A DNA stretch of 32,934 nucleotides. Source: Clostridia bacterium. Its GTDB lineage: Bacteria; Bacillota; Clostridia; Christensenellales; CAG-1252. Positions 31,668 to 32,934 of this stretch are shown piece by piece. The translations under genes and the position numbers were made by a program. The number at the start of each line of letters is the position of its first letter. The first letter of the stretch is position 1. The stretch lies in assembly GCA_017455385.1 (NCBI GenBank), contig JAFTBD010000002.1:1-32934 (forward strand), in the 5' to 3' direction. The notes beneath the pieces are model-generated. The model did not search any database. It was not told the DNA's origin and worked only from the letters and a program-made list of their open reading frames with translations.

Positions 31668-32934
31668 ATGATAACAGAGATCAACAGAAGATATGTTAAT
31701 TATATTTCGGAAGCATTATACAACTTTGGATTAGATAGCGATGAGGAAGTATGGAAACAAGATCCTCTTCTGCTCCGCAGCTTTGTGCAAAATAGAGATC
31801 CGATTGTTGTAGAGAATTCAGAGACCCTCGGTATTACGCAAGGGGAAGAGTTTATGCTTTTAATTCGCCTTAATGAAGATGGCTTCTCTCGCGATAAAAT
31901 AGTTGAAATAGCGGCGAAGGAATTGTCAAAAATAAAAGAAAAAAAACTTTTACGTATAATTAATATTGTTTGGTTTTTTCGAAATGTAAAAAGTCGTATT
32001 GAGATAGCGAGCATTCTTTCAAATCCTGTTCAATTTAAGAAGGAATTAAGCGCACATAAAATAAGTGGCATTAGGAGGATTCGTTCTATTTTATATTTGG
32101 ACGGTGAAGCGAAAACAAAAACGAAAGAGTATAAATTGAAAGCAAAGCGCTACGAGATGCTTATTCACAAAGACAATCGTAGTCACATAAATGATAACGA
32201 CGCTTTAAGGGGATATGTGTTTACGGCAAATCTTTTTGACATTGTCGAATTGTATAATGAGATTGGGGATGATATATTCAAAAAGAATCTTCGTCTTGGG
32301 ATAAAAGAACAAATGGGTGTAGATTCTGCTATAAAAGAAACTTTAAGAACAGCCCCGGATCATTTTTGGTTTCGAAATGGGGGGATAACTATATTAATAA
32401 AAAAGACCGATTTAGTTTTTGATCGAACAAACGAAATCGTGTTAAAAAGGGCTGGGGAGTCCGAAAGGAATTTCTGGATTATTAATGGAGCGCAAACTAT
32501 AAGTGCTGCTGCAGATTTTTATTATGGGGAAAAGGGAGCAGAAGATTCAAAAAGAGCAAAAGTAATTGTCAGAATAATTCAAATAAATGAGAAATCAACA
32601 AAGGCAGAAAGTGATGCTGATATTATAAGTATAGCATTGAACAGACAAAAACCGATAAAGGATGAAGATATTGCATTTAACAATGTTGTTGTTCGTGAAT
32701 GGAATGAGTACTTTAATAAAGAAGGATACACTCTTTGTCGTAGAAGTGAGTTTGTCCATTCTCCCAATGCTATGAGTCTGGTTGAATTTGCAAGGGCAAG
32801 AAAGGCAGTAGCCGGGCATCCCGGAGAGGCAAGGAGTAGCGCATCTTCTGAATTGTTAAAGACGAAAGATGCTTTTTTCCAAGATATTGATATTTTCGTA
32901 AAGGAATTGCAAAAAACAGAGCATGATTTCTCAA
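31668..32934 (+). CDS. AIPR-family protein (abortive infection phage resistance), 3' end outside window
   Basis: A frame from ATG 31668 open to the window edge, 422 residues so far. The middle part carries the AIPR pattern: GYVFTANLFDIVELYNEIGDDIFKKNLRLGI, AIKETLRTAPDHFWFRNGGITIL and FWIINGAQTISAAADF (the I-N-G-A-Q-T signature), then IALNRQKPIKDEDI. AIPR proteins are named for an abortive infection phage-resistance protein and are common beside restriction and defence genes; the mechanism is unclear. AGGGGA lies about 7 nt before the ATG. It is probably co-transcribed with the FRG gene, and shares its AT-rich composition. Confidence 0.85.
   Translation, partial: MITEINRRYVNYISEALYNFGLDSDEEVWKQDPLLLRSFVQNRDPIVVENSETLGITQGEEFMLLIRLNEDGFSRDKIVEIAAKELSKIKEKKLLRIINIVWFFRNVKSRIEIASILSNPVQFKKELSAHKISGIRRIRSILYLDGEAKTKTKEYKLKAKRYEMLIHKDNRSHINDNDALRGYVFTANLFDIVELYNEIGDDIFKKNLRLGIKEQMGVDSAIKETLRTAPDHFWFRNGGITILIKKTDLVFDRTNEIVLKRAGESERNFWIINGAQTISAAADFYYGEKGAEDSKRAKVIVRIIQINEKSTKAESDADIISIALNRQKPIKDEDIAFNNVVVREWNEYFNKEGYTLCRRSEFVHSPNAMSLVEFARARKAVAGHPGEARSSASSELLKTKDAFFQDIDIFVKELQKTEHDFS

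Overview
The window looks like chromosomal DNA of a fermentative, gut-type Gram-positive bacterium of the Clostridia (Bacillota). Supporting signs are a SpoIIE-type sporulation phosphatase, GGAGG-type ribosome binding sites, sigma-A-like promoters, lipoproteins with lipoboxes, and a surface protein built from CxxC repeats and DUF6273-like modules. Most of the window is fairly GC-rich. From about 29760 to the right edge it becomes clearly AT-rich, with different codon use, which suggests acquired DNA. No rRNA, tRNA, transposase or CRISPR array was seen.

Layout. 1-131: start of a small leftward gene. 245-1312: S1C serine protease lipoprotein. 1671-6977: a 1768-residue modular surface lipoprotein with a consensus promoter, lying between intergenic repeats (1330-1585 and 7056-7514). 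7546-10393 (leftward): an O-antigen ligase-like membrane protein behind gltX. 10564-12822: spoIIE. 12918-13205: secG. 13265-18569: an unbroken run of smpB, metY, metA, a RimK-like ATP-grasp ligase, a TPR protein and a DUF4037 nucleotidyltransferase-like protein. 18688-19750 (leftward): a vWA protein and a small RyR-domain protein. 20157-25348: argC-argJ-argB-argD-argF behind a promoter with three ARG-box-like sites. 25630-28770: carB, without carA. 28870-29703 (leftward): a glycerophosphodiester phosphodiesterase lipoprotein. 29760-32934: AT-rich island with a possible tiny gene, an apparently truncated antisense gene, an FRG-domain gene, and an AIPR-family gene cut by the window edge.

How the genes fit together. 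metA carries Glu111, the residue linked to acetyl-CoA use, and metY uses O-acetylhomoserine, so the pair makes homocysteine by direct sulfhydrylation. ArgC, J, B, D and F run the acetylated arginine pathway from glutamate to citrulline. ArgJ recycles the acetyl group, and carB supplies carbamoyl phosphate if carA lies elsewhere. gltX, secG and smpB are housekeeping.

The least-explained material is: (i) a family of about 100-nt structured intergenic elements with a fixed inner hairpin and co-varying outer arms; (ii) a run of ten mini-hairpins separated by AATT-containing linkers, with a degenerate relative at the other end of the large lipoprotein gene; (iii) the vWA-RyR gene pair; (iv) the FRG-AIPR pair, a candidate phage-defence module; and (v) the ATP-grasp/TPR/DUF4037 trio attached to the methionine genes.
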